Source: Gammaproteobacteria bacterium (GTDB taxonomy: Bacteria > Pseudomonadota > Gammaproteobacteria > Enterobacterales > Psychrobiaceae). Taken from it: a stretch of 64,000 nt of DNA. The DNA lies in contig JABSRU010000006.1 in the NCBI GenBank assembly GCA_013214965.1, positions 57,207-121,206 on the forward strand. The letters are read 5' to 3'. The translations under genes and the position numbers were made by a program. Position 1 is the first letter of the stretch, and each line of letters starts with the position of its first letter. The notes under the pieces were generated by a model. It was not told where the DNA came from. It searched no databases and saw only the letters and a list, made by a program, of their open reading frames with translations. Below are positions 18,484 to 27,844 of the stretch, piece after piece.

Positions 18484-18733
18484 ATGTTAACCAGCATCAG
18501 AGATTTAGCGCCCATAATCGCTGTCATTGTTTTTTCAACTGGTTGTCATCGGTCAGCCCTTACCTAACATTACCCATATTTTAATCGGATTTTTGTTTGT
18601 GTTGTTAGGCTGAACGTTCTCCATTCATGGCTTAGAGCAGGGTCTTTTTCCTATCGGTCAGTCAATAGCTCACGCCTTAGCTCGAATAAGGTAGCGTCAA
18701 CTGGTTAATGATTTTTGGTTATCAGGAGTGAGT
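18484..18733 (+). pseudogene. Remnant of a DUF1538 membrane protein gene
   Basis: No long frame exists here, but three frames joined give a clear DUF1538 N-terminus. An ATG at 18484 starts MLTSIRDLAPIIAVIVF; a shift then gives FFQLVVIGQPLPNITHILI, GFLFVLLG, a TGA, TFSIHGLEQGLFPIGQSIA and HALAR. A further shift gives GSVNWLMIFGY, ending near 18730. DUF1538 proteins are integral membrane proteins of about 250 residues, some encoded as pairs and proposed to be transporters; only the first 80 or so residues are left here. Two frameshifts plus in-frame stops make this a dead gene. It fills most of the 560-base gap between the hybrid kinase and hemY. Confidence 0.72.
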
Positions 18734-18789
18734 GCTAAACAGTATATAATTCTCCGATGCCTTACGACATCGGAAATCGATTGGGAATA

Positions 18790-19965
18790 TTATGCACCCA
18801 TTTCAATCGCGCGTTGATAATGGGTTAATGCGCCATTGTTTTCACCCAATTTCGCTTGAGCTAATGCTAAACATTGATAGTTCGTCTGTGTCGGCTCAAT
18901 CGCCGTGGCCAAAGTGAACCATTCTTTAGCTTTAGGCCAATGGTTCATCCCAATTGAAAAACGCCCCGCTAAGGTAAATACCGCTACTTGCGCTGGGTAT
19001 TGTCGCGTTAATTGAGCAACATCCTCATAAATCCTTTCAGATTCCTCGACACTGACAGTCTCTAACGTTTGCAGTAAGGATAGATCGAATTTTTTCCGTA
19101 ATCGTTTAAAAATTAAAGTTTCAACATCCGCTAATCCCCCTTGCATAATAACAAATTTTGCATAGTCGGTAAAAACATCAATGTCATTACGCATTTTACG
19201 ACTTAAGGACTGATAATAATCTTTTAGTGCCGGTAACCCTTGAGTTGCCGCTTGTTGCAGCATCCCACGATGACAATCTTGAAATAATTTTTCCGCGGTT
19301 TCTTGATCAATAATTTGTTGCTTTTGAACCGCAGGTAACAATGATAATAACCACTCCCAACGTTCTAATTTGACATAAACCAAATAGGCGTACCTTAAAA
19401 TTGATTTTTGTCTTAAGGTGTCATGTGTTTGGTTGCTTAACCAGTCAAGCGCTTGTTGATATTCATCAGCATCGATGTGCAGTTTTAAGCGTGTAGTATC
19501 AACCGCTAACTGACCATCGTCAAGATCATCAGCACACTGTAAATAATGGTCCCGTTGCTCTATTTTACCTTGTTGTTGTGCCGCTTGCGCTGCCGTTAAA
19601 TAATTAAGCAGTGGTTTTTCACTAAGCCTAGCATTTCGTGCGCTGTTCTTTTCGGCAATAGAGAAATCACCTTGTGCTAAGTCCAACACACTAACTAACG
19701 TTTTTTCGCGGGCAATCTTCTGGCGTCGCCAACCAAACCAATTTCTGGTTCGTCCCCAAAATGTTAATGTATTGACAATGCTCCACTCCAATAGCTGTAA
19801 TAGCGCATAAAAAACCAACATCATCATCACCATCACGACCACACTTGTTTCAATGGTCCAGTCATTAACGGCAATTAATACATAACCTTTTTGGTCGATC
19901 AGCATCGGACCAACTAACAATCCTGTAAAAACAATTAATGCTAATATCAGAAGCCTAATCATCAT
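18790..19965 (-). CDS. hemY: HemY-like inner-membrane TPR protein
   Basis: A 391-residue membrane-anchored protein of the proteobacterial HemY family (not the protoporphyrinogen oxidase of the same name in Gram-positives). Its role is unsettled; it is tied to late haem synthesis by gene order. Two N-terminal membrane helices (about 3-24 and 42-63) precede a cytoplasmic or periplasmic helical domain of TPR character (ALDWLSNQ, WPKAKEWFTLATAIEPTQTNY, NNGALTHYQRAIEMGA at the very end). The ATG overlaps the hemX stop by one base (TAATG), so it is coupled to hemX. It is the last gene of hemC-hemD-hemX-hemY. Confidence 0.9.
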   Translation of the reverse strand: MMIRLLILALIVFTGLLVGPMLIDQKGYVLIAVNDWTIETSVVVMVMMMLVFYALLQLLEWSIVNTLTFWGRTRNWFGWRRQKIAREKTLVSVLDLAQGDFSIAEKNSARNARLSEKPLLNYLTAAQAAQQQGKIEQRDHYLQCADDLDDGQLAVDTTRLKLHIDADEYQQALDWLSNQTHDTLRQKSILRYAYLVYVKLERWEWLLSLLPAVQKQQIIDQETAEKLFQDCHRGMLQQAATQGLPALKDYYQSLSRKMRNDIDVFTDYAKFVIMQGGLADVETLIFKRLRKKFDLSLLQTLETVSVEESERIYEDVAQLTRQYPAQVAVFTLAGRFSIGMNHWPKAKEWFTLATAIEPTQTNYQCLALAQAKLGENNGALTHYQRAIEMGA

Positions 19966-21134
19966 TAATCCTCTTCGACATTGGTCGTATCAATACTACG
20001 ACGCTTAAGTTCATTGTATAACAAGATACTACTGTCGAAATTAGCAGGGTATTCAATAGTAATATTCAATGCTTGCAGGGTTGAGAATTCTTCTAACATG
20101 AACTCAGTGGTACTGTCATTGCGATCATAAAATTGCATGATCCAACGAGAGGCTAGTTCAATTGAATGTTCAAACGCAGCTTGCTGATGACGGTACAGCG
20201 CGAGTTGAGACTGAATCAGTTTACTTTTAAGGTTCTCTTCCAAATACCATTGCTGTTTTGGTGACATTAAGGGTTCAACCGCCGCACTGCGTCGACGCAC
20301 AGTGATAAAGCCATCAATAAATGAATGCCATGTTTTGACTAAGTTAGCTTCCCAATCCGATGGTGACTCAGAAAGAACGCCATCATCTTGCTCTTTTTCC
20401 ATGTCAGGTAATTCAACCATATTCAGTTTCAAGTTGTCGACTTGGCTAATAAGACCATCGAGTCGCAAAGCAATTGATTCGGTTTGATCCTGAGGCAGTG
20501 CTTTTAATGCCGCAATATCTTGAGCTAACGCTTTACGTAGAGTAACTAGCGCTGGTTCGTTCATTTCGGCAATTCTTAAGTCAGCGGTTTTTAACAACGC
20601 AATCGCCGTGGTTTTGTTTTTTTCCTGCCATAATTTACGACCAGCCAACTTAACTAAGTAATTAGCCTCGGCTAATAACCAGTCACTAGGACGACGCCCT
20701 GATACTTCCAGTAGTTTCGCTTCTAACAATTCAAACGTTTGATTAGATGCGGTGAGCTGCTGTGATAACTGATTAATTTTCTGTTGGCTACGTTCAAGAT
20801 TGCTGCTCATCTCCTGACGTATTTTTTGGTGAGCACCACTCTGTTGAGTCACTATCGTGTCAGAATTTGTCACATTAGAGCTCAATTTTTTATCGAGCTG
20901 TAAGTAGAAATAATAACCAGCACCAGCGAGCAACAACACCAGAATAATCGCAATAATCGCCAGTATAATACCCGACGAGCCCTGCTGTTTCGGTTCTTTT
21001 GCCACCACACTCGGACTCGGCTCTTTTACTGCTGAGTTCGACTTCGCTTTGGGGCTATCGGTCTTCTGTTGTAGTTTCTCAATACTATTACTTGGCTTGT
21101 GTTGATCCTTGTCCTGCTCGCTGTGTTTATTCAT
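19965..21134 (-). CDS. hemX: HemX-like inner-membrane protein
   Basis: A 389-residue protein of the HemX family, often labelled uroporphyrinogen-III C-methyltransferase although it lacks a methyltransferase fold. A charged, Lys/Gln/Ser-rich cytoplasmic N-terminus (about 1-53) leads to one membrane helix (GIILAIIAIILVLLLAGAGYY, about 55-76). A long coiled coil follows (SNLERSQQKINQLSQQLTAS), then the conserved segment DWLLAEANYLVKLAGRKLW near residue 152. The function is unknown; a scaffold role for the haem enzymes is a common guess. The start overlaps the hemD end by eight bases and the end overlaps hemY by one. Confidence 0.9.
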   Translation of the reverse strand: MNKHSEQDKDQHKPSNSIEKLQQKTDSPKAKSNSAVKEPSPSVVAKEPKQQGSSGIILAIIAIILVLLLAGAGYYFYLQLDKKLSSNVTNSDTIVTQQSGAHQKIRQEMSSNLERSQQKINQLSQQLTASNQTFELLEAKLLEVSGRRPSDWLLAEANYLVKLAGRKLWQEKNKTTAIALLKTADLRIAEMNEPALVTLRKALAQDIAALKALPQDQTESIALRLDGLISQVDNLKLNMVELPDMEKEQDDGVLSESPSDWEANLVKTWHSFIDGFITVRRRSAAVEPLMSPKQQWYLEENLKSKLIQSQLALYRHQQAAFEHSIELASRWIMQFYDRNDSTTEFMLEEFSTLQALNITIEYPANFDSSILLYNELKRRSIDTTNVEED

Positions 21135-21861
21135 TAACTCTGCTCTGTATATTCAGTAATGTTTGTAAAATAGCGTTGTTATCTGCCCCTGTTGCAACAA
21201 AGCAGCGCATAAATCCCATTTCTAATGCTAAATCAGCAACTCGCTGACTCGGTACCACCAGGTTACAATCAAATAACCAAGATGAACTAGACTTCGTTAT
21301 TAAGCCTAGCAGATTTTTCAAAATTTCGCCGCTAGTTACCACAATGGTTTTAATCTTGGCTTTTTTCCAAGATGTTAGTTCCTTTAACGGCTCATAATTA
21401 ACGGGTTGCCGTTGATAAATTTCGCAATGTTCAACGATGGCTCCACGGCCAGTTAATTGTTCAAATAACAACTCTCGCCCACCAACGCCTCTTAAAATTA
21501 AGATCCGACGAGCTGACAGCCTTTGCAATGATGACAATTCGAGTAAGCTTTCTGTTATTGGTTGATTTGGAGATTTAACCAACAAACCTAACGCTAGCAT
21601 CTGCTGAGCGGTTGCGGCACCAATAGCATAATAGTCAATATTATTTGGCCAGACTTTGACTTTATTTTCTAAAAATTTAATCGCATTAGCGCTAATGACA
21701 ATCACTATGTCATAGCGAGATAGATTAACTAATTGTTGTTGCTGCGTTAAACTGGTTACTGACACAATCTCCAGCATCGGTCGTCCCAGCGTTTCGATCC
21801 GCTGCCGTGATAAAAACTCCGCTAATTCGTCATTTTTATCACGAGGACGCGTTAATAGCAC
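21127..21861 (-). CDS. hemD: Uroporphyrinogen-III synthase HemD
   Basis: Closes and inverts ring D of hydroxymethylbilane to give uroporphyrinogen III. HemD sequences are very divergent; support comes from the N-terminal LLTRPRDKNDELAEFLSRQ, the two-domain spacing, IVVTSGEILKNLL and the C-terminal AIL-type helix, and from its place between hemC and hemX. The start is uncertain. A GTG at 21861 gives the usual short start (M-LLTRPRD, 244 residues) and begins 23 bases after the hemC stop. A GTG at 21924 in the same frame would give 265 residues and overlap hemC by 41 bases. I favour 21861 by comparison with E. coli HemD (M-S-ILVTRP). Confidence 0.88.
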   Translation of the reverse strand: MLLTRPRDKNDELAEFLSRQRIETLGRPMLEIVSVTSLTQQQQLVNLSRYDIVIVISANAIKFLENKVKVWPNNIDYYAIGAATAQQMLALGLLVKSPNQPITESLLELSSLQRLSARRILILRGVGGRELLFEQLTGRGAIVEHCEIYQRQPVNYEPLKELTSWKKAKIKTIVVTSGEILKNLLGLITKSSSSWLFDCNLVVPSQRVADLALEMGFMRCFVATGADNNAILQTLLNIQSRVNE

Positions 21862-21883
21862 TCGTCCAATAGTCTCATCGCTA

Positions 21884-22816
21884 TTACTGATCTGCGTAAA
21901 CCTGCTGTAAGATTTCACGACCACCGCGATCTAACAGCTTATCGGCCATCACAATCGCTTGAGCCTCCGCATCAGCGATTACGCCTCGGACCTCTTCTTT
22001 GAGCATTACACTGCCATCAGGACTACCTACTAATGCTCGTAACCAAAAGTTGTCACCTTCGAGTACGCAATAGCTGCCAATGGGTACTTGACAACCGCCT
22101 TCTAAACGTTTGTTTAACGCACGTTCGGCCAACACTCGAATCCGAGTTTCACGATGCTCTAATGGCGCTAATAACTCTTTCATCCGCTGATCATCAATCC
22201 GACATTCAATGCCGACAGCCCCTTGTCCAACGGCTGGAAGTGATTCTTCAGGTTCAATAAAACTAGCGATCCGTTGATTCAATTCCAAGCGAATTAAACC
22301 AGCAGCGGCTAAAATAATCGCATCGTAGTCGCCATTATCTAATTTTCCTAACCGTGTGCCGACATTGCCGCGTAAATCTTTAATCACCAAGTCAGGACGC
22401 TGAGCACGTAACTGACATTGACGACGCAAGCTCGACGTACCCACGATGGCTCCTGCTGGCAATTGCGATATCATTTTATAATTATTGGAAACAAAAGCAT
22501 CTCGCGGATCTTCACGTTGGCAAATTGTTTGCAAGACTAAGCCTGCAGGAAAATCAACCGGAACATCTTTCATTGAATGTACGGCGATATCAGCACGACC
22601 TTCTAGTATCGCTGTTTCAAGCTCTTTGACAAATAAACCTTTACCACCAACTTTTGCTAATGGCGTATCTAGAATCTTGTCACCTTTGGTCACCATCGTC
22701 ACTAATTCTACTTTGATTTGCGGGTGAAAACGTTCAAGCTCTGCTTTGACAAATTCAGCTTGCCATAATGCCAACGGGCTTTTTCTAGTCGCAATACGTA
22801 CAATTTCAACAGCCAT
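21884..22816 (-). CDS. hemC: Hydroxymethylbilane synthase HemC (porphobilinogen deaminase)
   Basis: Joins four porphobilinogens into hydroxymethylbilane using a covalent dipyrromethane cofactor. The protein (310 residues, normal) starts [19 protein letters not shown] and contains [17 protein letters not shown] with the catalytic Asp of the SMKD motif. It also has [18 protein letters not shown] and the cofactor-binding Cys in [13 protein letters not shown] near residue 243. First gene of the hemC-D-X-Y operon; 90 bases separate it from the DUF2914 gene upstream, enough for its own promoter, though I saw no clear hexamers. Confidence 0.98.
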   Translation of the reverse strand: MAVEIVRIATRKSPLALWQAEFVKAELERFHPQIKVELVTMVTKGDKILDTPLAKVGGKGLFVKELETAILEGRADIAVHSMKDVPVDFPAGLVLQTICQREDPRDAFVSNNYKMISQLPAGAIVGTSSLRRQCQLRAQRPDLVIKDLRGNVGTRLGKLDNGDYDAIILAAAGLIRLELNQRIASFIEPEESLPAVGQGAVGIECRIDDQRMKELLAPLEHRETRIRVLAERALNKRLEGGCQVPIGSYCVLEGDNFWLRALVGSPDGSVMLKEEVRGVIADAEAQAIVMADKLLDRGGREILQQVYADQ

Positions 22817-22906
22817 TTTTATTCCAAATAATTAAACATTTAATAATGCCAGATCTTAACATTGTGCCAATTCATTGTATAAGAATCAGCTCGATTTTTT
22901 ATCCGC

Positions 22907-23602
22907 TTAATGATGATAATCAAATTTATAACGAGATATTACCAATCCTTGACCATTTATTACTTCTACTAGCCATTGACCCAACATCTGTTCCGTTACA
23001 TTTTTACTGGAATAAGTACGCCAACGGTCACCGCCGACATTTAGATTAACCGTTGCCATTACCCTGTTATTTAAGGTCCAACGGTGACTAATTTGTTGTC
23101 CCGCCAGCCCTGACACTTCGGTAAAGAAATATAAAACCTGAGCCTTTTCAGCATTGAGTTGATGACCTAACTCATCACTGGGTTCATGATCCTTAATCGC
23201 CGATGTTAATGCCATCCGAGTAATATTATCCAATCGTACAGAATCCAATATAACGGGTTCTGGTTGTACAACTTGCGCTTGTAGCACAGGTTTTTCTTCA
23301 ATTAACTCTACTGGTTTAAAGCTGACTTCAACCTGAATAGGTTGTTGCTTTACCAAGGTATCTTCTTCATCATCAACGTTTAGCACTTCTTTTATCACCG
23401 GACTCAAAGCCATGCTCTCAACCGGCGAGATTAGATCAGGTTGGTGCTTAGATAACGGTAGTGACTGTATGGCTAACCAACCGCCTAATGGACTTAGTAC
23501 CATAAAAAGAAAGAATATCACCTTACGCCAATCAATCGGTGCCTTAGTGACCGACGTATCACTCAATGAAGACGTTATCTGGACTTGAATCTTTAATTTC
23601 AT
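22907..23602 (-). CDS. Membrane-anchored DUF2914 protein
   Basis: A 231-residue protein with one membrane helix near the N-terminus (VIFFLFMVLSPLGGWLAIQSL, about 28-48), an acidic low-complexity linker (about 50-130) and a C-terminal DUF2914 domain. That domain shows the family pattern: ALTSAIKDHEPSD, VLYFFTEVSGLAGQQISHRW, then GGDRWRTYSSKNV and GQWLVEVINGQGLVIS. The fold is probably an all-beta extracytoplasmic domain; its function is not known. It follows the polysaccharide deacetylase gene after nine bases on the same strand, so it likely belongs to that cluster rather than to hemC downstream. Confidence 0.8.
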   Translation of the reverse strand: MKLKIQVQITSSLSDTSVTKAPIDWRKVIFFLFMVLSPLGGWLAIQSLPLSKHQPDLISPVESMALSPVIKEVLNVDDEEDTLVKQQPIQVEVSFKPVELIEEKPVLQAQVVQPEPVILDSVRLDNITRMALTSAIKDHEPSDELGHQLNAEKAQVLYFFTEVSGLAGQQISHRWTLNNRVMATVNLNVGGDRWRTYSSKNVTEQMLGQWLVEVINGQGLVISRYKFDYHH

Positions 23603-23611
23603 ATCAACGCC

Positions 23612-24616
23612 TTAAACAGTCGGTTTGACTGTGTTAATTAAAAGTTTAAGATGAAATTTCAACAGGTCTTTTTGCCAAGGAGTAAATCGTTTTAATTGTA
23701 ACGGATTCGTTTTAGGCGTCGATATACCCTCATCGGTTGCCACTGCATAATTAAAATTACACTGGGTTAATACTTGTAATGAGGTCTCATTGTAATCTTT
23801 ACCCCACTTACCATTCGGATAAGCAAAACCTTTAACCTCACCGTTAATCCAATCCTCAAGCTCTCCCTTGCCTTGTGAGATCTGTTGATGTTGTTCTTGC
23901 TTATTAAGCACAGCTAGAATCGGATGATCTTGAGTATGTCCTGCTACCTCAAATCCACTCAATGCAATTTCCTGCAGCTGTGTAGGTGTCATCATTTTAG
24001 CCGGCGCAGAGAAACGGCCATTTACTAATAAAATTTGATTGACTAACTTAGCGCGCTCACCGTAATTAAGGTATTTCACTTTCATGATCACCTTACCAGC
24101 TAGCTTACGCCGCTGGTCAACGGTCTCAACAAAGCAAATACCAAGGCCAATTAAGCTCAGATCGAATTTGTTCCGGTTATCGTCACTAATTAAATCGGTA
24201 AGATTATCATTCCACATATTCTCGCCATGACTAAATCGAGTCGCAACAAATAGCGTTGCGGGTATCGCCATTGCGTTAAGCACCGGGGCTGCCACCGTCA
24301 TGTTATTCAAATAACCATCATCAAAAGTAACGCAAATACTGTTAGCTGGTAACTTTGATTGCGCTAATAATTCAACCGCTTTACTCAAAGCTATCGGTTG
24401 GTAATACTGCTTTATTAACGCCATTTGTTGCGTAAACTCATCCAGAGTAGGTTCATCCGGTCGCATGGGATCTCGCTGGGTAACCACCTGATGATAAATA
24501 AGAATGTTTAACTTATTTTTAGAACCCAGTTGGGAAATAAGTTTAATCACTTGATGAATACCACGACGAGCTAATGATAATTTTGGTTGCTGATTCACGC
24601 TAATTATATCTCTCAA
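23612..24616 (-). CDS. Polysaccharide deacetylase family protein (NodB homology)
   Basis: A carbohydrate esterase 4 type protein of 334 residues, expected to remove acetyl groups from amino sugars in a glycan. The NodB motifs are visible: ICVTFDDGYLNNMTVAAPVL near residue 95 (the two Asp that bind metal and act as base), and EVAGHTQDHPILAVL near 225 (H...H metal ligands). FAYPNGKWGKDYNE near 262 is motif 3. No signal peptide is apparent, so it may act on a cytoplasmic or lipid-linked precursor. It lies two bases after the asparagine-synthetase-like gene. The acceptor glycan is unknown. Confidence 0.87.
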   Translation of the reverse strand: MRDIISVNQQPKLSLARRGIHQVIKLISQLGSKNKLNILIYHQVVTQRDPMRPDEPTLDEFTQQMALIKQYYQPIALSKAVELLAQSKLPANSICVTFDDGYLNNMTVAAPVLNAMAIPATLFVATRFSHGENMWNDNLTDLISDDNRNKFDLSLIGLGICFVETVDQRRKLAGKVIMKVKYLNYGERAKLVNQILLVNGRFSAPAKMMTPTQLQEIALSGFEVAGHTQDHPILAVLNKQEQHQQISQGKGELEDWINGEVKGFAYPNGKWGKDYNETSLQVLTQCNFNYAVATDEGISTPKTNPLQLKRFTPWQKDLLKFHLKLLINTVKPTV

Positions 24617-24618
24617 AA

Positions 24619-26370
24619 TTACTGTTCATGTGCTTCAAGCCATAATTCAAGTACCACAAATATCCACACTAACTCACCGTAGTAATCAGCATGATCACTT
24701 TGATGCATGCTTAATGCCTGTTCAATAAACTGCGGTTTAATAATATGACGCTGTCCAAGGCTCGCCAGTGCCGATTTTGCCAATGACATTAATTCATCAC
24801 TTTGCTTCATCCAAGCGCCAAACGGTAAACCAAAACCATGCTTACTTTTAGCCAAGGTTTCTGGTGCAAGGAAGTCACCAAATGCTTTTTTATAAAAGTC
24901 ACGAAGTTGCTGTTTTGGCAATTTTTGATCCGGACTTAAGGTCGTTGTAAAATCAACTAGTTCTTTTTCCAACAACGGATATTTAACCTCAACCCCGGCC
25001 ATTTCACACATCTTACTGACTTTAATTAAATCATTATCGGCTAAGGTAAATTTCCAATCGAGAAATAACATTTTTTCGATCATATGATCAGAATTAGCTT
25101 GTTGATAGCGTTCACGCTTTTGCGCTAATGGCTGGTTGACGTCAACTTTTGCTAAAAAATCAGCCTCAAACATCGTTGATAAGTCAAATCGATTGACGAA
25201 ATTATAACTTTCTAATCGATCGGGCAATCCTTCTTTTGCTTGTCGAATATAACTAGCCGCTTTACTGCCAATAGGTAAATTCTGTAATGGGGTATGACAA
25301 AAAAGTCCATCCAGTGCCTTTTGAACCATTAAAGGGCTGTTAGTATAGTGTTCAAATATTTTTTGTTTGGCATAACGTTCATTGCCGGCAAAAATTTCGT
25401 CACCACCGTCACCAGCCAACATCCGAGATACGCCATGCTCTTTGGCAAAAGACGCGCAGGCAAATGCAGCCATCGCTGATGAATTACCAAAGGGTTCATC
25501 AAAGTAACCCGCAATCTGTTTAAAATTCTTAATCAGCTCTTCAGGCTGTAATTTTAGTACTCGATGATCGGTTTTAAAATACTCAGCGGTGATTAGTGCA
25601 TAGGCTGTTTCATCATATTGTTTTTCATCAAAACCAATGGAAAATGTTTTAGCGTTAGCCTGCTCTTTAGCGAGCATTCCTGCCACCGTAGAACTGTCTA
25701 GACCACCACTTAAGAAAGCGCCACTACATACGCCAGCATGCCTTTTCACCGACTGAGCAACCAAAGTTTGGCACTGTTGATACAATGCCTCGTCATTATC
25801 AGTACTGTAGTGATATTGCGGCTGGTATAATAATCTACTATTAGTTTCACCCTGATTATTAATACAAACCTGATGGCCAGCTTCAACCTTAAAAACATCA
25901 CGATAAATAGTGGTCGGTGCTGGAATACAATGAAAATAACAATAATTGAAAATTGCTTGAGGATTAATTTCAAATGACGACACGTTCATTTTAGATAAAG
26001 TGTTTGAAATCATTATCTCAGTGCCATTCAGATGATAATAAAGTCCGACCGAGCCCATGTGATCGTTGACTAAATAAATATTATGACTAGATTTGTCGAC
26101 AATGACCGCCGCAAAAAATCCGGCAATTTTAGAATAATATTTCGAAAAATCATCACTAATAATGGACAGTAATGTATCGGCACTATTTTCTTTGATGTCC
26201 TGTTGATATTCTCTTACTTCACCTAATGTCGCCACAATAAAGCGCTCATTTTGTGCAATATTTAAGGGGTTATTAGTCGTAAAATTTAATTGCTGTTGTG
26301 GCCAGTTAACGATTAATTGTTGTGGCGCCTGCTCAACAATTAGTAAAGGCTCGATCGTGTTTTGTTCCAT
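24619..26370 (-). CDS. Asparagine-synthetase-like protein with Cys-less glutaminase domain
   Basis: A 583-residue member of the AsnB superfamily. The C-terminal synthetase domain has the ATP pyrophosphatase loop SGAFLSGGLDSSTVAGMLA near residue 215, then FDEKQYDETAYA, GDGGDEIFAGNERY and KSKHGFGLPFG, so it should adenylate a carboxylate. The N-terminal domain resembles a class II glutamine amidotransferase (FFAAVIVDKSSHNIYLVNDHMG). It does not start MCG and has no N-terminal Cys nucleophile; it begins MEQNTIEPLLIVEQ. No longer start is possible because the glycosyltransferase stop lies one base upstream. It may use free ammonia or another amine, as Cys-less relatives such as beta-lactam synthetases do. 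In this cluster it probably amidates a sugar acid or a glycan-linked group, which is inference. Confidence 0.85.
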   Translation of the reverse strand: MEQNTIEPLLIVEQAPQQLIVNWPQQQLNFTTNNPLNIAQNERFIVATLGEVREYQQDIKENSADTLLSIISDDFSKYYSKIAGFFAAVIVDKSSHNIYLVNDHMGSVGLYYHLNGTEIMISNTLSKMNVSSFEINPQAIFNYCYFHCIPAPTTIYRDVFKVEAGHQVCINNQGETNSRLLYQPQYHYSTDNDEALYQQCQTLVAQSVKRHAGVCSGAFLSGGLDSSTVAGMLAKEQANAKTFSIGFDEKQYDETAYALITAEYFKTDHRVLKLQPEELIKNFKQIAGYFDEPFGNSSAMAAFACASFAKEHGVSRMLAGDGGDEIFAGNERYAKQKIFEHYTNSPLMVQKALDGLFCHTPLQNLPIGSKAASYIRQAKEGLPDRLESYNFVNRFDLSTMFEADFLAKVDVNQPLAQKRERYQQANSDHMIEKMLFLDWKFTLADNDLIKVSKMCEMAGVEVKYPLLEKELVDFTTTLSPDQKLPKQQLRDFYKKAFGDFLAPETLAKSKHGFGLPFGAWMKQSDELMSLAKSALASLGQRHIIKPQFIEQALSMHQSDHADYYGELVWIFVVLELWLEAHEQ

Positions 26371-26371
26371 G

Positions 26372-27661
26372 TTAAACCTCAGAATCCTTGGCTGTTATCA
26401 CCTGGGAGAGCAATTGTTCAAACCTCACGGCTTGGTATTGTCTCGAATATTGGTTAATCTCATCTTCATTCATCACCGAAAAATTATTTTCGGCTAATTG
26501 CTCAATATAACGTAATAAGGTTTGTTCTATTTTCGAGCTATCATCTAACGGCGCCAGACTAGTCACTCCAGCTTGCTGTAATAATTGACCAGTATCACCT
26601 TCGCTTGGCATCAGCCCCAAAATAGGTTTTTGAACTCGAATATATTCATAAGCCTTGGCTGGGATTTGATAATTACAGTTAGCCGCCTGCATTAACAGTA
26701 GACCATCAATCTTATACATTTCGTCGAGCGCTTCTTTATAGGTAACAGCGGGCACCAATTTAACAATATCATTAATGCCTAAACGCTCTAACGTTGGCTG
26801 ATAAAGATGATCGTGTCCGGTAGCTCTTAGCCTGATTTCTAATAAACTGGCGTCTATTTTATTCGCTTGCTTTAATGCCGCGATGGCGGCAAAAAAATGT
26901 GAAGGATCTCTTTCACTCGGATAAATAACCCCACTATGGAGTAACACAAAGCCTGATTTCTTAGCTATTTCATGCTCTGGTATTGACTTAAGCTCTTGTT
27001 CTATTTGCTCAAAAATAATTTTGTCATAGCCATTATTAATTAACTGCCAAAAGCCTTCTTTAGTGTCAGGAAAACGAGCTTGATATAATGCTAAGGCACC
27101 AGGTGCTGTTAATATGACATGACTACAATGAGCAACAACTTTCTTTTCTATCCACTGAAAAATCCGTTTTTTAGTCGGATCGGTTGGATAGTCTGCCTGT
27201 GCCATTGGGTCTCTAAAGTCCGCAACCCATTTCACCCCAGTCATGCGATGAAGGATATAAGCAATTATATGTGCAGAGGCAATTGGGTAAGTAGAGACAA
27301 TGACATCTGGACGTTGTTTTTTGATCGCCATTAACCCGCTAATCACGCCACCAACAATCCAGCTTTGCCAATTATCAGGTAGCGCCATCCAAGAGAGATA
27401 CTTTCCCTTAATACTTAAATCTGTCGCAGCATTTCGACAAAATGCCCGAATAACTTCAACTTTAGGTGGAATAAAATCAAGTTGTTGCGGTGACCAATGG
27501 TCATAACCTTTGAGCGAAGCCGTTAACACTTTGGTATGCCAGCCATGCTCACTTAAATAACGACTAAAGGCTAAACTGCGATGAACACCACTGCTACCCA
27601 ATATTGGCGGATAATGATAAGCAACATAAAGCACTGATTTATTTGGTAACTCTAAATTCAT
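26372..27661 (-). CDS. Glycosyltransferase family 4-like protein
   Basis: A probable GT-B fold glycosyltransferase of 429 residues. The N-terminal domain opens with VLYVAYHYPPILGSSGVHR, the acceptor-binding glycine loop typical of this subgroup, and DVIVSTYPIASAHIIAYIL. The C-terminal half contains KSGFVLLHSGVIYPSERDPS and YKIDGLLLMQAANCNYQIPAKAYEY with the E-x-x-x-x-x-x-E-like sugar-nucleotide region, then KPILGLMPSEGDTG. I chose the ATG at 27661; an ATG at 27733 in frame would add 24 residues without glycosyltransferase character. It is the first of four tightly spaced genes (glycosyltransferase, AsnB-like, deacetylase, DUF2914). Donor and acceptor are unknown. Confidence 0.85.
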   Translation of the reverse strand: MNLELPNKSVLYVAYHYPPILGSSGVHRSLAFSRYLSEHGWHTKVLTASLKGYDHWSPQQLDFIPPKVEVIRAFCRNAATDLSIKGKYLSWMALPDNWQSWIVGGVISGLMAIKKQRPDVIVSTYPIASAHIIAYILHRMTGVKWVADFRDPMAQADYPTDPTKKRIFQWIEKKVVAHCSHVILTAPGALALYQARFPDTKEGFWQLINNGYDKIIFEQIEQELKSIPEHEIAKKSGFVLLHSGVIYPSERDPSHFFAAIAALKQANKIDASLLEIRLRATGHDHLYQPTLERLGINDIVKLVPAVTYKEALDEMYKIDGLLLMQAANCNYQIPAKAYEYIRVQKPILGLMPSEGDTGQLLQQAGVTSLAPLDDSSKIEQTLLRYIEQLAENNFSVMNEDEINQYSRQYQAVRFEQLLSQVITAKDSEV

Positions 27662-27844
27662 TCCTTGACCTATTTTGATAGAAAAACTAACCCCCAATGC
27701 CGACACTATACCCTTAGAAAAAACAGCAAGCACTTACATTTTATCTTAAAATTCAAAATAAGATCATAAAAAATAAATAAATATCATCAACGTCACCTAT
27801 ATTTAAAGCTATTATGTATGCCTATTTAACAAGAGTTATTCATT

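Noticed and set aside
18754..18773. CCGATG...CATCGG hairpin just beyond the hemY stop
   Set aside because: Only six base pairs and no T run on the minus strand; too weak to call a terminator.
21861..21924. A longer hemD starting at the GTG at 21924
   Set aside because: It would overlap hemC by 41 bases and add residues not seen in HemD N-termini; kept only as an alternative in the hemD entry.
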